Shown in pieces: positions 22,901 through 35,607 of a stretch of DNA of 64,000 nucleotides. The notes beneath the pieces were generated by a model, which ran no database searches, had not been told where the DNA came from, and saw only the letters and a list, made by a program, of their open reading frames with translations. The DNA is from Fasciolopsis buskii (taxonomy: Eukaryota > Platyhelminthes > Trematoda > Plagiorchiida > Fasciolidae). The stretch spans positions 542,114 to 606,113 of the forward strand of contig LUCM01006188.1 of NCBI GenBank assembly GCA_008360955.1, written 5' to 3'. Position 1 is the first letter of the stretch. Each line of letters begins with the position of its first letter. The translations under genes and the position numbers were made by a program.

Positions 22901-24510
22901 AACATCATACACTCACTAGAGCATTGATGCACCAGAGCTTCTCTGAGTGACCGAATGTGTAATCAGGCAATCACCAGTATTTTTCTGCAATGTCAAATCC
23001 CACTAGGTGAATACGGCCGGAGGCAGCTGCACGGTCAGTTACTCGCAACCATCGGTTTGTGCAACCCTAGTTTACACGCCCCAGTTTCTTCCCAAGTACG
23101 AAAATTTCTCTGTGATTCATTCATGCATTTTGATTCGGAGTTAGATCTCGACCATAAGCGTGCATCATTTTCACCGTTGACTCATTCACTCACTCCAACT
23201 CACCACGCTTTTTCAAAATCTTGTTCGTAGTGGTCATATTTGATGTGATACAACGGCATGATTATGAACCACTGGGAACGAACTTGTTCAGCAGTCTACG
23301 TTATTCACTGCATGCCTACAGCATTTGGAGAATTGCATCAAAAAGCTATCCTGGCTGTTTGCTTCCTCTGTTATATGGACAGAGTCTGAAAAATTTGAAG
23401 GAATCATACCCGATAATACCTAAGATCCAAAAAATCCAAGAAATAGAATCAGCAGCCATGAACCGGAAGTTTCAATACACCGGCCGCACGTAGGAACTAG
23501 CCGGGCGAGATCCAATCGCATTGTGCTTAGCTATCCCTTGGGAGGATCTCGTGTGCTCAAACCTGGACTAATAACACCCTCTCCAAGCATGTCAAACATT
23601 TAAGGCTTCAAACATCACATTCTGTAAAATAGACTATGTTCCTCGACCCATTTTCAAACTGCCACCTCACCTCTCCTTGGGGCACAGTATAAAACGAGGA
23701 AAATTATATGCAGTCAAGCGCCACATGTCGCGAAAACATTGGTCTGTTTATACACAGTGTTTGCTCTGAGTTCAATACTCCGTACCAACTAGCAACATCG
23801 CTGATGTCCAATAGGCACTGGAGAAATCGGATTAGTTTTATGTACGGTTTAGAAACACGACCACGGCGAATGAGAGAACGTAAGACTGTCACTGGTTAAG
23901 TAGCACTGTTCGTAGCGCTTCTAGAGTATGGTTTAAGTCAAGGCAATTAGGTATGTGTTGAGTACGCTCAAACGTCAACTCAGTTGATTTACGCTGTTGT
24001 TTGACTGGTAGATCAGGTCGACCAGTAAACAAAACCGCATGAAAGCCGCAACCGGTGTGCTGTCCCGATTAGGTCGAGTTGCCAGTCCAAGTTAGGGTCC
24101 ATGGGAACTTCTCACTAGAGGGTTGGAGACATTAGGTCATATGGCTAGGTGCCACAGTATTTGTGCTCGGAATCCCTCATCATTCACGCGCTAGTTTTTG
24201 ATATTGCCGAAATTTTGTCTATCCACCAGTCTTCGTTCATTTTGTTTTTTTGAGTATAAGGTGACGTGAGATATCATCAAAACTACAGCACTTTCAGTGC
24301 ACTGAAACCGGTTTGATAGGAGTTTCTAACAACATTCCAACAATATTGCGAAGACGCTAAAGCATTCGTCTGTCACCTAACCGTAATGGTCATATTTTTG
24401 AGGCCACTCTAACTTTTCAAGCACACCTGACTTCTGATCGATAATCCGCGCGCCGGCACCATAGATACTTCAAGCTGGAAAACGCCGAAAGCGCTATGTG
24501 CACAGGGATG
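19970..24510. other. intron, nothing recognised
   Basis: Scattered short frames only. A perfect 14-base palindrome TTCAGTGCACTGAA lies near 24,292. No mobile-element motif seen. Confidence 0.4.
21801..22094 (-). CDS. open frame with ATG, unrecognised
   Basis: ATG at 22,094 opens 97 codons, rich in Lys, Arg and Phe, ending at TAA. No domain or splice evidence. It is one of the longer ATG-initiated frames in the intron and is recorded for completeness; chance is the most likely explanation. Confidence 0.12.
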   Translation of the reverse strand: MRDFCIRCWAKRFQFQIKSDTECIFEDRNLIFKNLDTKADRKEHFKLHLMFGNSEKTRRRLLYFGRKSSVDSISWPLSPIPTNFGEKNQDETKKFVC

Positions 24511-24514
24511 ATAC

Positions 24515-24589
24515 CATGTCCGATACACAACCATCTGGCGTGATGCAACCGCTCAAATTGCAAAACACCTGTTTCACTGGATAATTCTC
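24515..24589 (-). CDS. possible optional TRAPPC9 exon in the variable loop
   Basis: A good acceptor (TTTTGCTTCTGCAG) is followed by 75 open bases and the donor GGACATG/gtatca. Read in phase 1 from the 26.0 kb exon it stays open, and it leaves in phase 1, so it could be included or skipped without changing the frame of the 11.4 kb exon. The 25-odd residues show no family match, and they would fall in the variable loop, where similarity is not expected. It could equally be chance: symmetric open stretches of this size are common in an intron of 14.5 kb. Transcript data would decide. Confidence 0.25.
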
Positions 24590-24881
24590 CTGCAGAAGCA
24601 AAATTCAACCATATCAAACATCAAAATATCAGTCTTAAGGGGCAAATTGCATTCAAAACATTCCCACACTGCGGTTGAGAGCATCGAGGAGAATTCGCAG
24701 TTTATTTGGGTCTCAATTCAGGGACACAATCATATTTTTATGGCATGCTTGTACTGGAAATACCATGTCTCATAGCCACTAGGATTCACTGCATTAAAAT
24801 GAAGGAAGTAGAAAGCGTCGAGTATGGCTCTGAAACTTGAGGTGACATGGAATCACGTTATGCCCAACAAGATCGGGCATA

Positions 24882-24990
24882 ATAACGCACCAGGCGGCAA
24901 CGAACCGCAGGTGGATTTGGGATTCGAACTTGTGACCTTTTCGGGCGACAGATGCTCAGTCCACCTGACTGCCATCACATAACCCGTTCG
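24882..24990 (-). repeat. SINE family D head, minus strand
   Basis: On minus, GGCAGTCAGGTGGACTGAGC (A-box region) is followed by AAGGTCACAAGTTCGAATCCC, a near-perfect B-box. The arrangement, including AAGGTCACA, matches 51.13-51.19 kb. A small inverted repeat (GTTATGCCC/GGGCATAA) lies just beyond it at 24,855-24,885. Confidence 0.55.
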
Positions 24991-25920
24991 CCGATTTTCT
25001 TATCCAATTTGCAAACAAATATTTGTGGGATGAGCAGCTTAAGGGTCTCGAGGGTGGACAATTTTCGGACCAGCCTATGAAGCTTATATGATGATCCGGA
25101 AGATTAGTCTAGGAGTTGCTCACATTTCATATTTTTACGATGTCCTCAAAAGAAATAAGATTTTGAATGGAATTCGGCATTCTAGTTCAAGACAAGCCCC
25201 TCAGTGAATAGTAAAATATGGTACTTGGGAGGAGGGTTCATATAGACAACCTACGAGAATAAATGGAAGGTCGGTTGGCGCGTAGGCTAATCGGATCAGA
25301 GCTGCCCATTGGTTCGACCTGGATGGGCTGTGATAAACGGGTTCCGAACTATCACTCCGGATTAACGCCACATGGCCATGCAGATCTGAAGTTTGAGTCG
25401 AATGCCCAGGTTGGAGTTCCTAAAAAAGAACCCTTTGTGCAGTGTAAACAGACACGGAGTATCGCTCGTCCAAGTACCTCCAACATCTTTTCATTGACAA
25501 ATTTTAGAAAATTTCGGACTCAAAGATTGACGATTTATCTAGACAATGCATTGGCTTAGGACACCAACTCTCCCCACTGCAGCGGTTTACGAGAACGGAA
25601 CAGAAAATGCTTATCCGAAGGGGAATTGAGCAGACTAACTATGTGAAATCACATATGACAGAATTTGGGTGACGGATTTAGGATACGAAATGAAAAACAC
25701 ATCAGTGATCTAAGTGCGTGAGTGCAGTTTTTCTCAGTGTCTCGATCTAACTATCAAGAGTGCTACGGAGGAAGATACAACTGTATGAGAACTAGCAGCC
25801 TGAATTAGATAACCCAAAGTTATGAAGTTCCCGCACCAGCTACAGGATTGATTTGTAGGGTACGAGGATCTCTCTAAAACTGGTAGTGTCAATATTGGCG
25901 AACAAAGTAGTACCACTTAC

Positions 25921-26073
25921 CTGAAACGTCCATTGCACGCGAATGACTCCGTTCGCTGACCGCATATCGTGGACCCGTGGTTCGTAATGGGCGACGCGAA
26001 CGAAGCAACTCCGAGTACTGTGTGCGCATTTGCTTTTGTGCAACCCCTATGGCACACATCCCTTCCAATGCAC
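25921..26073 (-). CDS. TRAPPC9: TRAPPC9 exon, ALEGMC block
   Basis: This 153-bp exon lies between acceptor TTCACAAAAATAG and donor GACGTTTCAG/gtaagt, a consensus donor. Its first two bases complete a Gly codon begun in the 34.9 kb exon. The joined reading LWVAG-ALEGMC corresponds to LWLGAALEGLC in animal TRAPPC9, the most diagnostic match in the window. After about 12 residues the exon turns basic and Ser/Arg-rich (for example RSRRPLRTTG). It occupies the same place as the variable, probably disordered loop that follows the ALEG helix in the family. Phase 1 in, phase 1 out. The exon sits about 8.7 kb from its upstream partner, and no repeat is recognised in it. Confidence 0.9.
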
Positions 26074-26274
26074 CTATTTTTGTGAAGGGCGGAGAGTAGA
26101 AGCATATATGACAAAAACGTACAATGTAACCATAGATAGTGGTTGACTTGTGGGCTATGCAACCTAAGTGATACAATACCAACAGCAACAGTAACACCAG
26201 AAGCAACAACACGTCAGAACGAAGAACTTCGAAGCACTGAGACGGAAGTGGAAAAAATCCAAGTATCAAACATC

Positions 26275-26336
26275 ACCTGGGAGGCGGACTTGGGATGAAC
26301 GATCGAGTCAGGCATCTTAACAACTAGGCTAACCAG
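26275..26336 (-). repeat. tRNA-like SINE head, minus strand
   Basis: On minus, GCTGGTTAGCCTAGTTGTTA is a good A-box region, followed by GCCTGACTCGATCG. The B-box (GTTCATCCCAAGTCC) is decayed. Confidence 0.4.
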
Positions 26337-27279
26337 CACGAGTTCCAACACTGCTTAAAATCAATATTGCATTGTGATAAGGGTTGGCCGGAAACAAGTT
26401 CTTATTGTTGAACATTCAGTGATCGAGTTCAGCTTTACAGTATAGTGCTGGAAGCAAACAAACCGCTAAAAGTGAGTTTCGATGACCTAGAAGTTGGGCA
26501 CCTGACGCACAGTTCTTCCTTCGTCGTGGGTGGGATCCCAGATGTAGACCGGTGAAGATCTGACATTGCCGATTCCTCACAGCTGTGATGAAACAAAAAC
26601 ATTGAAAATGATCCAATAAATATTCGCATTTTAATTCTTTGAAAACCAATCCAGCCTCTGAATTGCGTATGATCTAGGCAAGTTATCGTTATTGATATTT
26701 GCGTTGTATCCAAAGGTAAGCCTTGGAGACAAAAGTGGTCATTTTTCTAAATTTGCTTTTGGTTACATTGTAAGTTAATGGAAACGGATCAAACAAATAT
26801 TCTATCGGAATGGGAGAAATAGGCAACTGCTAAGCGTACGCAAAGCCACATTTTACGCCCATAAATGAGGCACAGAGTGGCTCAGACGAATTACTGGCAT
26901 ATATATTAACTCGGCCGGTGACGCAAACCGCACGAAGACAAACCAATGCTTCGCTGTCTGAGGGTAATTAGATGAAGGAAATGTTCAGTGAATGAGCGCG
27001 CAAGGTAAACTGCTTGGTCGAGTTAGTTTAATGAGTTGTCATGTGATGTGACCTTAATCAATGCGATAAGAAATCGTTACGATTGGCTGGCGGTGCGCAT
27101 TTTGACCAGTTTTGCGTACGCACTAGAATCCACTGAAAAATTACTACTGAATAGATATTAACAATTTATCGACTGTATAGCTATTTACAATGGCAGTGCA
27201 CAACGAAAAATTGCACCCATTACCAATCATCATCCAAATGTTAAAAGAAGACTGTACCGTCCTAAAATGGGGTTGACTG

Positions 27280-28090
27280 CCGTCGTTACCTCTGGCGGCT
27301 TCAGTTGGTCGTCCAGGCTGTAATTCAATCCGACCCCGCTTAGTCAAACAAGAAAGATCAAAATGATCTGCAGCCCATCAACATGACGGTTTCGTTCACT
27401 GTTCATAATCGGACGATTTGCTACATTGAGTTGTCTGCTGATATGAAGGCTTATTTGCGGATCGCCCCCATCTAACGGGCTCTTTGCCTTTCCTTCGGTC
27501 TGCAGTCCGAGCGGCGTCCCCGCTCGCCTCTGTTCGGCGGGTGGCATGAACGTTTTTCCTTTGTTCTACGAATACGGCGAACAGCTGGTATCTCACCCCG
27601 CACCCTGGATTGCAGTCATTGCTCTTTAGTCCGCGGGTCATTCAGCAGGCTTGTCAGGCAGTCCTGTTTGCCAGGCTTGATCCTACCGCCATGCCATATG
27701 ACTCATCAGACCGAAACAAAGCGGTTTTGCACTTTGGCACAAGCTCGTAGCCTCACTTATACACATATGGGCAGCTTTCCACGGGGAGACAACGCTGCGC
27801 AAGCCCTAATGGGAATAACCTGTCGTCACCCCTTCGTACTCGTCCCGGTACGCTCCAGAACTTGGATGCAATACCAGCGGGAAATTGAGGGGGGGGTTAG
27901 GCTCAAAGGGTGCAGTTATGTTCCTGAACGTGCGATTGTGCGTGTAAGTAATCGGCACATGCCCCAAGTTCACGTTATTACACAGGTCGCGATACACGAA
28001 GACAGGCGAAGAAAGCTCGACTGGTCGCAGAAATCGTTTCTGGACTCAGCGGAGTATGGAGACGAACGGTGCTATAACCAAGGCTAGGTC
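27280..28090 (+). other. GC-rich block with a 139-codon open frame, probably a repeat
   Basis: The block is visibly richer in G and C than its flanks, with an open plus-strand frame 27,668-28,087 and open minus-strand frames as well. No family motif is seen in any frame. Openness in several frames suggests base composition rather than coding. It may be part of an unrecognised repeat. It lies in the 26-35 kb intron. Confidence 0.3.
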
Positions 28091-28222
28091 ATTGTAGTTG
28101 ACTGGTCATCGCATTTACGGTTCTGTTCGATTTTGCGAGGGGCGAAAAAATGCTCCTAATCATCCCAATCGCTATTGTTTTGTCAAACTGAATACCGTCT
28201 ACGAATGTAACCGGGGAAGCGA

Positions 28223-28540
28223 GTGGTCGTACAACCGATGCATCTGTTCTCACCGAAAGAACCGGATGCACCAGCTGATTGGACAGTGGCTAGAAATGAG
28301 CGATCAACCAGTTTTACCTCAGAGAGGATGCTGATAAGAACAGAAACGAATATTAGTAGTTTACCAGTAAAATTAGAAGATAGACACATGAGTGCAGTAC
28401 TTGGGAACAGTCATCGCAATTCATCGGGAAACCACAGGATAAAGAATTCTACTTCGCTGATGATGCCCTGGCGTTATTGGGCCCTAAGGTTGGAGAGTGA
28501 ATACGAAAACGAGTTGAAAAGCAGTGCGCCACCACATTAA
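28223..28540 (+). CDS. candidate coding fragment, unrecognised
   Basis: A frame of about 100 codons ends at a TAA at 28,540. The product starts near PDAPADWTVARNERSTSF and contains PWRYWALRLESEYENEL; it is balanced in composition and protein-like. No initiator or splice acceptor is clear. It may be a remnant of a processed gene copy or an exon on the strand opposite to TRAPPC9. Confidence 0.25.
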   Translation: MVVQPMHLFSPKEPDAPADWTVARNERSTSFTSERMLIRTETNISSLPVKLEDRHMSAVLGNSHRNSSGNHRIKNSTSLMMPWRYWALRLESEYENELKSSAPPH

Positions 28541-28913
28541 AGAGATTAGAGAGATTACGAGATAAGAATTTGAAGCTTGTGACGACTAGCCGTACGTGAT
28601 AGCACAATCGACGTGTAACTTGCCTCAGCAGCCCTAGTTTGAAGTTTAACTACACTGCTATCAAGTAGTAGATGTTGTAGTCGAAAAGAGTGATTTATAT
28701 TTCCACTGTAAGTCGCATCGGATATGGATGGGGACGGCAAAGTTTACCCAGAAGGACATGATACTAATTACTCATAAATCCAAAACTTAGATCACGATAA
28801 CTATTCCCTTCGATTGCAGACGCTTCACAACCAGAAGAAGAGACATCGCCAGCGTTGTGCGAATCTTCGAACCACGATTTTATTCGAAACAATTCACGTA
28901 TAAAGATATATGC

Positions 28914-28930
28914 ATATATATATATATATA
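28914..28930. repeat. (AT)n microsatellite
   Basis: About eight AT units, preceded by an interrupted GATATATGC. Confidence 0.9.
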
Positions 28931-31759
28931 CTGTAGAGGTCAGAAGGGGTATACTGAATTGCGGTGCTTATTTCGACATCTAGACCAAAACTAAGGGTTA
29001 GAGGCGGAAAGTGCACGTATTTCGAGTAGTCAGTTTTGTTTAATTTTCAACAAGGACCCTAAACAACTGAATTCAAATTATTTTTATCTCCGAACCACTT
29101 ACTGTTGCTTAGGAGATTTTCCGAGGCTAGTTGTGTTTTGACTTGATAAGCAACAGAAGCTGTAAGAAAATACTTTGTATTTCAAAAACTAGCTCGTCCC
29201 AACCATTGCTCCCATTTTTACATACTGGTTTACACTAAGTAATACGGTATCATGAATCATCAACATACACCCGATTTCTTTGTTCCATTGAAGAACAATA
29301 GGATATCGACCGTATATTGTGACAATGCTTCGCTGTATCAGTTCAATTGATCCACTCTGACAATGTATTTGTTTTCACTTGTTCTCACTGTTTTCCTTCC
29401 CGTTATTGCGTAAACAATCTAGCAGAGAAACAAATAATCGATCAGCCACAGTTCAGATACCGTACTTGCTGCGTATGTGTGACGTGATCCAGCCATCGCA
29501 ACAGTCGCAGAGATCACATGACATAGACGTTTCCGTTCATACTGTCATCTTTTCACATCCGCCAACAATCTTTCGACTCCACGTTGACAGAAATTAATGA
29601 GGCGAGTGATTTCTACCCAATCAGTTCCTTAGGTTCATTGACCTTTCCAATTGGCCGACTCACTTTCAATTAGCGTATCTTCAGGAACAGAATACATCTA
29701 CTTAACAGACTGATAACAAGTTTAAGATGGAACAAAATATTTTGACGATATTTTGCTGCACATTTCAGACGGAAATAAAACCTCATGAAAGAAAAAACGC
29801 CGACAATATTGTTCCGCACACACGATCACTTTTGGCAATACTCAGACAGCCAATGCGTGAGGAGATTCACCAAAAAAGAACTACGAGTATGAAGGAGGAG
29901 CCCTCCTGAGGAAGATAGTACACATTCCATTGGTGGCACTATAAAACAAACAGGAACAAATTAAACTGTTTCCATTGAAGCGAAATTGGTGCAATTTAGA
30001 CACGTTATCGCTCAGTTCAGCTTAATTTATTCAAACACTAACTTTTCACGGATGCGCACTGATTTTTGTTGCTACCTCATAATAGATATTCATCCGCATC
30101 ACTTAGACTCCAAAACCATCGCGTTGCTGGATCACATGAAAACGAATCCGGTGGTCCAACTCGACTTGTTCGAAACAGTAAACTGGCTCGGATTTTCATA
30201 CTCTTCCTCCATGTCATGGACTGCTCATCTTCTGTCAATTACCGGCGTCGTATTCAACATGCGGGCGAATGCCGTCGAAATTCCGAAAAAGAGTACTTTT
30301 TTTCTAACGTAAACTGTTGTTTATATGACACAACTGTTGCTAGGTCTATAAATTTTAAAAGTGCAGATTACACACAGAGTTGTCGCCATATTAAATAAAA
30401 ACCTCGAACACCGGTTCTTCAATGGCGGAGATCAAGTGCTTACCACGAGTAAACAATCAACGATATTGGTAATAATAATAACAAAAATGTCCTTCACTCT
30501 GGAGAATGTGGTACTTGTGACGCGAACCGAATTGACTCGAATGTTTCCACTCAATCACACTGCGGCCGCAGTAAAATGACTAACTCAAGACGTTAAATGC
30601 TAATCCGATTGATTCAATATTATCCATATTTTGAACATTTGGGACATGTAACAGCACCCAGTTGTTGTGCGGCATAGAAAGACTCGTTAGCATTTCGTTT
30701 GCGGCACGTTCGCATCTAGGGTTTAATCTGGACTGCTCTATTCCTTGTCGGGAAGTGCTTTGATATGATGCCGCTCCTTTGATCAGCTGTGTTTGATTAG
30801 CTAGCGCCACTGGCTCGTGTACTTCGTCCAACCCGTGAGACGACAGTGTCAACTACGATAGGAACCTCAGAATGAGCCTCAGGTCATAAGGCAGTCGATA
30901 GAGCAGTGTTAAAAGCTTTCGATCAGATTAGAGCACGGTCCAATGTTCCTAAGGATAAGTGTGCAGCTGATCGTGAAGTGCGATCCGGTTCGTGCTCTTC
31001 TGGTAGATTAAAATGCTCCAAATACAGACATCAGAAATGGCTCTAGTTTGTGTTGAATCCGAATTGCCACGTCCAGGTACCACCGTCAGTCGCTTATGAA
31101 GTCCAAATATAAATTCACCATGTTGTCGAGTGTTACTGTTGCACGTCCGCGGCTTGAGTTCGTCTTACTCAGATACAGTAGCATACATTGTGGCTGTTTC
31201 CCTGTCAGTCACCCGAAAACGACCGGACAATATACTGTTCGTCACATGAGAGATAAAGACTATACTCAAGTTAAATAAAGAGATCTCGCAATTTACTGTC
31301 GCAGGATGATTAATTTTTGAACGTAATGCGAAGTGCACAACTAGTCATACTGACTTCAGGCGTACGTATATGATAGATGTACACACACGCAAACACACAC
31401 ATGAACAAATACATATACAGAACTCAGACCTGTTTTGTTATCCAGAAGCAAGCAAAAAAACCAGTTCACACGCAAAAATCGGTATGAAACGGGTCGCATG
31501 TTGCGTTTCAGTGACAAATGCGTTTGTTCCAACACAGTACAAAAAGAAATTTCAATTAACCGAACTAGGAGACAGACGCAAATAAGAGAAAACTGATCGG
31601 TAACCACTTTCAGACACCTAGAAGTGAACCACGATAGAAATACATTACGCAATGAGACATTTCACAACATATCCTGACAAGCATCTACTATTTATAAACT
31701 AAAGTAGCGTTGGAAGGGAGACGCCAGTCTCGGATAGATCCTTACAGACCTCCTGACTT

Positions 31760-32000
31760 CCTTCCCTAGCATTTTGCATTGTACCTGCCAACCTGTTGAA
31801 CCACAACAACGGACTCTGATCTTGCGTTGACTGATAAGTACATTGTTTATTTCATGGCATGTCATCTTTATTATCCTCAGGCCTTCCGACTGACCTGATC
31901 GTTGGAATTGCAACCGCCAGTGAACCTCACTACATTTGTCGGACTCTAGTTTATTGAGCAGTAACGTGGAGACCTGTGCAGTGGTACATGTTCATTATTA
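31760..32000 (+). repeat. repeat family C, copy 2
   Basis: CTGCCAACCTGTTGAACCAC, GACTGACCTGATCGTTGGAA and GCAACCGCCAGTGAACCTCA match copy 1 at 8.45-8.93 kb, without the hairpin. Confidence 0.55.
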
Positions 32001-34756
32001 ACTGTTAAAATACGGTAATGAATTGCACAATAGGACGATTGGTATTTTTGAATTGTGATACTCGTAACTCAATAACGGCTTTGACTCCAAAACGATATCA
32101 TTTAAACTACAACTGAGATTATCAAACTCATCATTCCCTAAACACAAATCTAGCTACCACTACCATGGTAGCGGCCAATTATGGCATGACCTGCCCCATC
32201 ACGGCCCAAAATCGTGTGAGTTACTATCATCACACTAAAGTGAAAACCTTAGAATGGAAGGAGAGAGTGAGAATGGGCAGTGCTCTGAGTTGGCTGCGAA
32301 CACTAGGTAGACCGTGATATGTCACATACACAAATGGTAAGCATAGTCGACGACCTGCACTTGACCGACAATTTATTTTCTTTAATCTACAGCACAATAC
32401 AGATTGGATTCTGTAATTTTACAGATGAAAACCTTGGGAGGAATGGATAAACTAGAACAGTGATTTCATCGGTAGATTTGGTGCGCCGAAGTATCATGGG
32501 GGTTAGTATTATGTTGGTATTTGTAGCTAGTGTTCACTTCGACTGAAGATGCGTTGTCAGATCGAGCTCAAATTGTTAAAGATTTGGATTTATTCATCTC
32601 ATTTCGGTCCTCTTAACCACCGATAACAGTCAATAAAAGCTCAGTGTAAATATCTTTACCTCATCTTCCCGACAAGGTTGTATTGGCGATGTCATATAAC
32701 TTGGTGGAAAATAGCTAACCTATAATAAATTTAGATGTAAACGATTTTATCACACTCACAGACTAAAATGAGAAGGAAAACAAGTGCGACATGGAGGGAA
32801 AGAGACGGAAGCAATCTACCGCATCCAAAGGTTGCGAATAAGGCCACCACATTGGCCGTTATTGGTTAGTAAGGTGGGCTTACACTCACGAAAGAAGCCA
32901 TCTCTGGCGAGCAGAAGCAATGCTGAAGACCTGATGGTATTTCCTGAGCAAAAGTATTTCCTATGAAGTGACCAAACAGTTTGTTGGTGGTACTGTGACG
33001 CACGGGGTGTATACCGTCCCTAAATAAAGTCATAGCCCGTTATTTCGACAGGAGCCGTTGCTCTCAAACAGGGACTGAGCTTCTTAAGCATCGGTTTCGT
33101 TGGGACTTCGGAGTGAGTTAGTCCTCTGATCTGAAATGATCAAAAGTAACGAAAACTACCTTCCTATAGTGTAGATCAGGTTGTTCGATAAAAAGCTCAG
33201 TGGCGTTCTCTAAGGGGAACCTTAGTTCGGTTCGGTCAGCGCGAGGCACAACGTCTACGGATGATCCATGATTTGTGGTAGACAATCTATGGAGTGAATG
33301 GGGAGTCATAGGGAGCTAACACGTGTTACCGTTTCCTTTCTCTCGCCTTATTTTCATTCTTCATAACAGTTTTGATAAGAATATATTTGTACCCCGAGTT
33401 GTTGAAGGAATATGCAGGATAATTGGTTAAACCTTTGAAGTGATAAAACGTGAGATTACTCGAATACGGTGTCCCCACGCCTACACAGCAACATGAATAA
33501 CCTTTCGGAGAGCTTCGTACTTTGGCTATAGATTTTGAATTTCATGTTGCTGCACGTTCACCGCACCATAGAAGCCGCAGTCTGATGTTGCCCATATTAC
33601 TATGACACCTTATCTGGTAGCCAAGCATAAACCGAAATACATGGGTACCTGGACTTAGTACCGCAGAGTGAAAACGAACAAGGTTTCAGTGGCTACAAAC
33701 GACCAACCATCTTGGATTGGCTGGCTTCTTCACTGCAATAGGTGCCCCTTTTTTCGTTTTCTCGAAAAAATAAAATCATTACTTTTGTAATTGATGTTGA
33801 CCAAGTTGTGAATTGGGCACGAACCAATGGCGAGACTTCGTCAATGTAAAGCGGTGACGATCAGATGATCAAAACCATGGTGTTGGAACGTGAATATCGC
33901 GCGTTCCAATCCGATGACCCTCGGTCTCATTGGTAAGTCTTAGCTTGATGACGGCTCCATTCCTACAGTCACGTAGCACAACTATTTAAGGGATTTAGAA
34001 AGATTACGATTATTGTTACAGTTAGTCTAAACGATACGGCTAAACAGTGGTCTAATTCGATCGGGTTCATTCGGTTTGCTAAACAAAATAACTGGACTAT
34101 GATCCTAGCTTGGATTCGCGACATTTTTCACATAATTCAGAGGATTTATGACTTTCTCAATCAATATCCTGATGCTTTTTATTTCGTCTATGGACATGTA
34201 ATGGATGAGTTACCAGATCGAGAAGTACCTTATCGAAGGTAAACCAACGGACGACCTCTCAGGCTAAATTATTAGATGAGTACGGTCTTTCTACGCGATA
34301 CATCTGATGTTTGCTAGGGCAACAGAACCCAGATGTTCTATAGAATTCTGACTTCATATTAAGTGCGACATAAAAAACAGTATTGGGTTTTTATATTTTA
34401 CCGTGCATTATTTTCTGTGTTGGCATATGTCCGATAGAAAATCGTAAGTCAACTATCAAGAAGACAGTTAAGGACATCTCATGAAATGTCATTCCACTGC
34501 GGCCGTTACCAGATAGAATTGAAATTAGCTTTAAGCAAACCTGGACTGTAAGTTACAATTTGCTTTGATCGCGTGCGACTGACCAAACTCAAAAGATAAT
34601 TGTAAAATATTATCAAACTTTGCAACGGACTTTCGTAAACAAGGTAAAAAAACATTAGCGTTCAAACTTAATGAATAAGTATTTTCATCCCAAACTTCCG
34701 ACTATGAGATGACGGCATTTCATCTCAGAAGGACGTAGAAAGAAGGAAAAACTCAC

Positions 34757-34905
34757 CAGCAACCCACAAGTTATCCATGATTGGTCGAAGCAACTGAACT
34801 GTCGAATCGTAGCATTGTTGTGCCTTTTCTAGCTCACCCAGTTGTAAGAACACATCACCTAGGTGTTTTTTCAATCGACCGGATGATCTCCGATGTTTTA
34901 CAACA
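34757..34905 (-). CDS. TRAPPC9: TRAPPC9 exon, TPR-like helices (KKHLGDV block)
   Basis: This 149-bp exon lies between acceptor TTTACACAG and donor GTTGCTG/gtgagt. It reads GRLKKHLGDVFLQLGELEKA and ends with MDNLWVAG split by the intron. In animal TRAPPC9 the matching block reads [20 protein letters not shown] and ends NDFLWLGA. The pattern of K-H-x-GD-x-x-LQ-x-G followed 30 residues later by LW is distinctive of TRAPPC9/Trs120, where it forms the first TPR-like helices. One base completes the previous codon and one base opens the next, so the exon is phase 2 in and phase 1 out, matching both neighbours. This is one of the two exons on which the gene name rests. Confidence 0.9.
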
Positions 34906-35607
34906 CTGTGTAAAGGTAAAACAGAATGTAGAACGAAACAAAGACCATAGTTAGATCTTGTGTACAGTGGGATGATTTAAGTTGCCTCAGCAAGTCAATA
35001 CAATCAAGATTTCGCCCGAAATGCAAAGCGGGAGAAGGGAACCACAGCGGGGAATAAAATCACGGTAAAATAGATCCCACGACAAAATACAGCCGAAAAC
35101 GTAAGCAAAGACCGAGGCAATGTTGAGGTTGCAGTTTGCAAAACGAATGGACACACACAAACATACACATCCACAGACACTCACACATGAACGAGGGAGA
35201 ACGAAGATATGCAGCAACAGCAAAAACTGGCAAAAACAAACAGAGCAAAACTATCGCCCTCGTAAACAATCAATGAACAGAGTCAAAATTCACAGACAGA
35301 GTTGAGTCACAAACGACTGCAAGCAATCTTCGTGTTTAGAAAGCGACAAAATATTCACAGCGTACAAAAAAAAACGAATGGAAATTATTGTAGAAATAAG
35401 TGAATAAAAAAGATTTTGGTGGCACGGCCATATGCAACTAGACGGTCTTCAAATTGTGCTCGTGATGGTGTGGTTGACTTCACACTGAAAACGAGCAGGC
35501 AAACAATTAGGTGGAAGAAGCAAAATGAAAGAATGAAGTAGGGAGCAAAGCAAACTATTCTGTGCATCCGTAACCCGATTCAAGATATCACATGCAACTA
35601 TTCCTTG

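Larger units (their letters stand above)
28545..34756. other. intron between TRAPPC9 exons, mostly unclassified
   Basis: Contains repeat family C copy 2 (31.76-32.0 kb), an AT microsatellite and a weak tRNA-like stretch near 33.85-33.93 kb (GTTCCAATCCGATG). No exon supported. Confidence 0.4.

Noticed and set aside
31378..31402. CRISPR-like or satellite repeat
   Set aside because: Only a loose CA-rich run; no regularly spaced repeats occur anywhere in the window.
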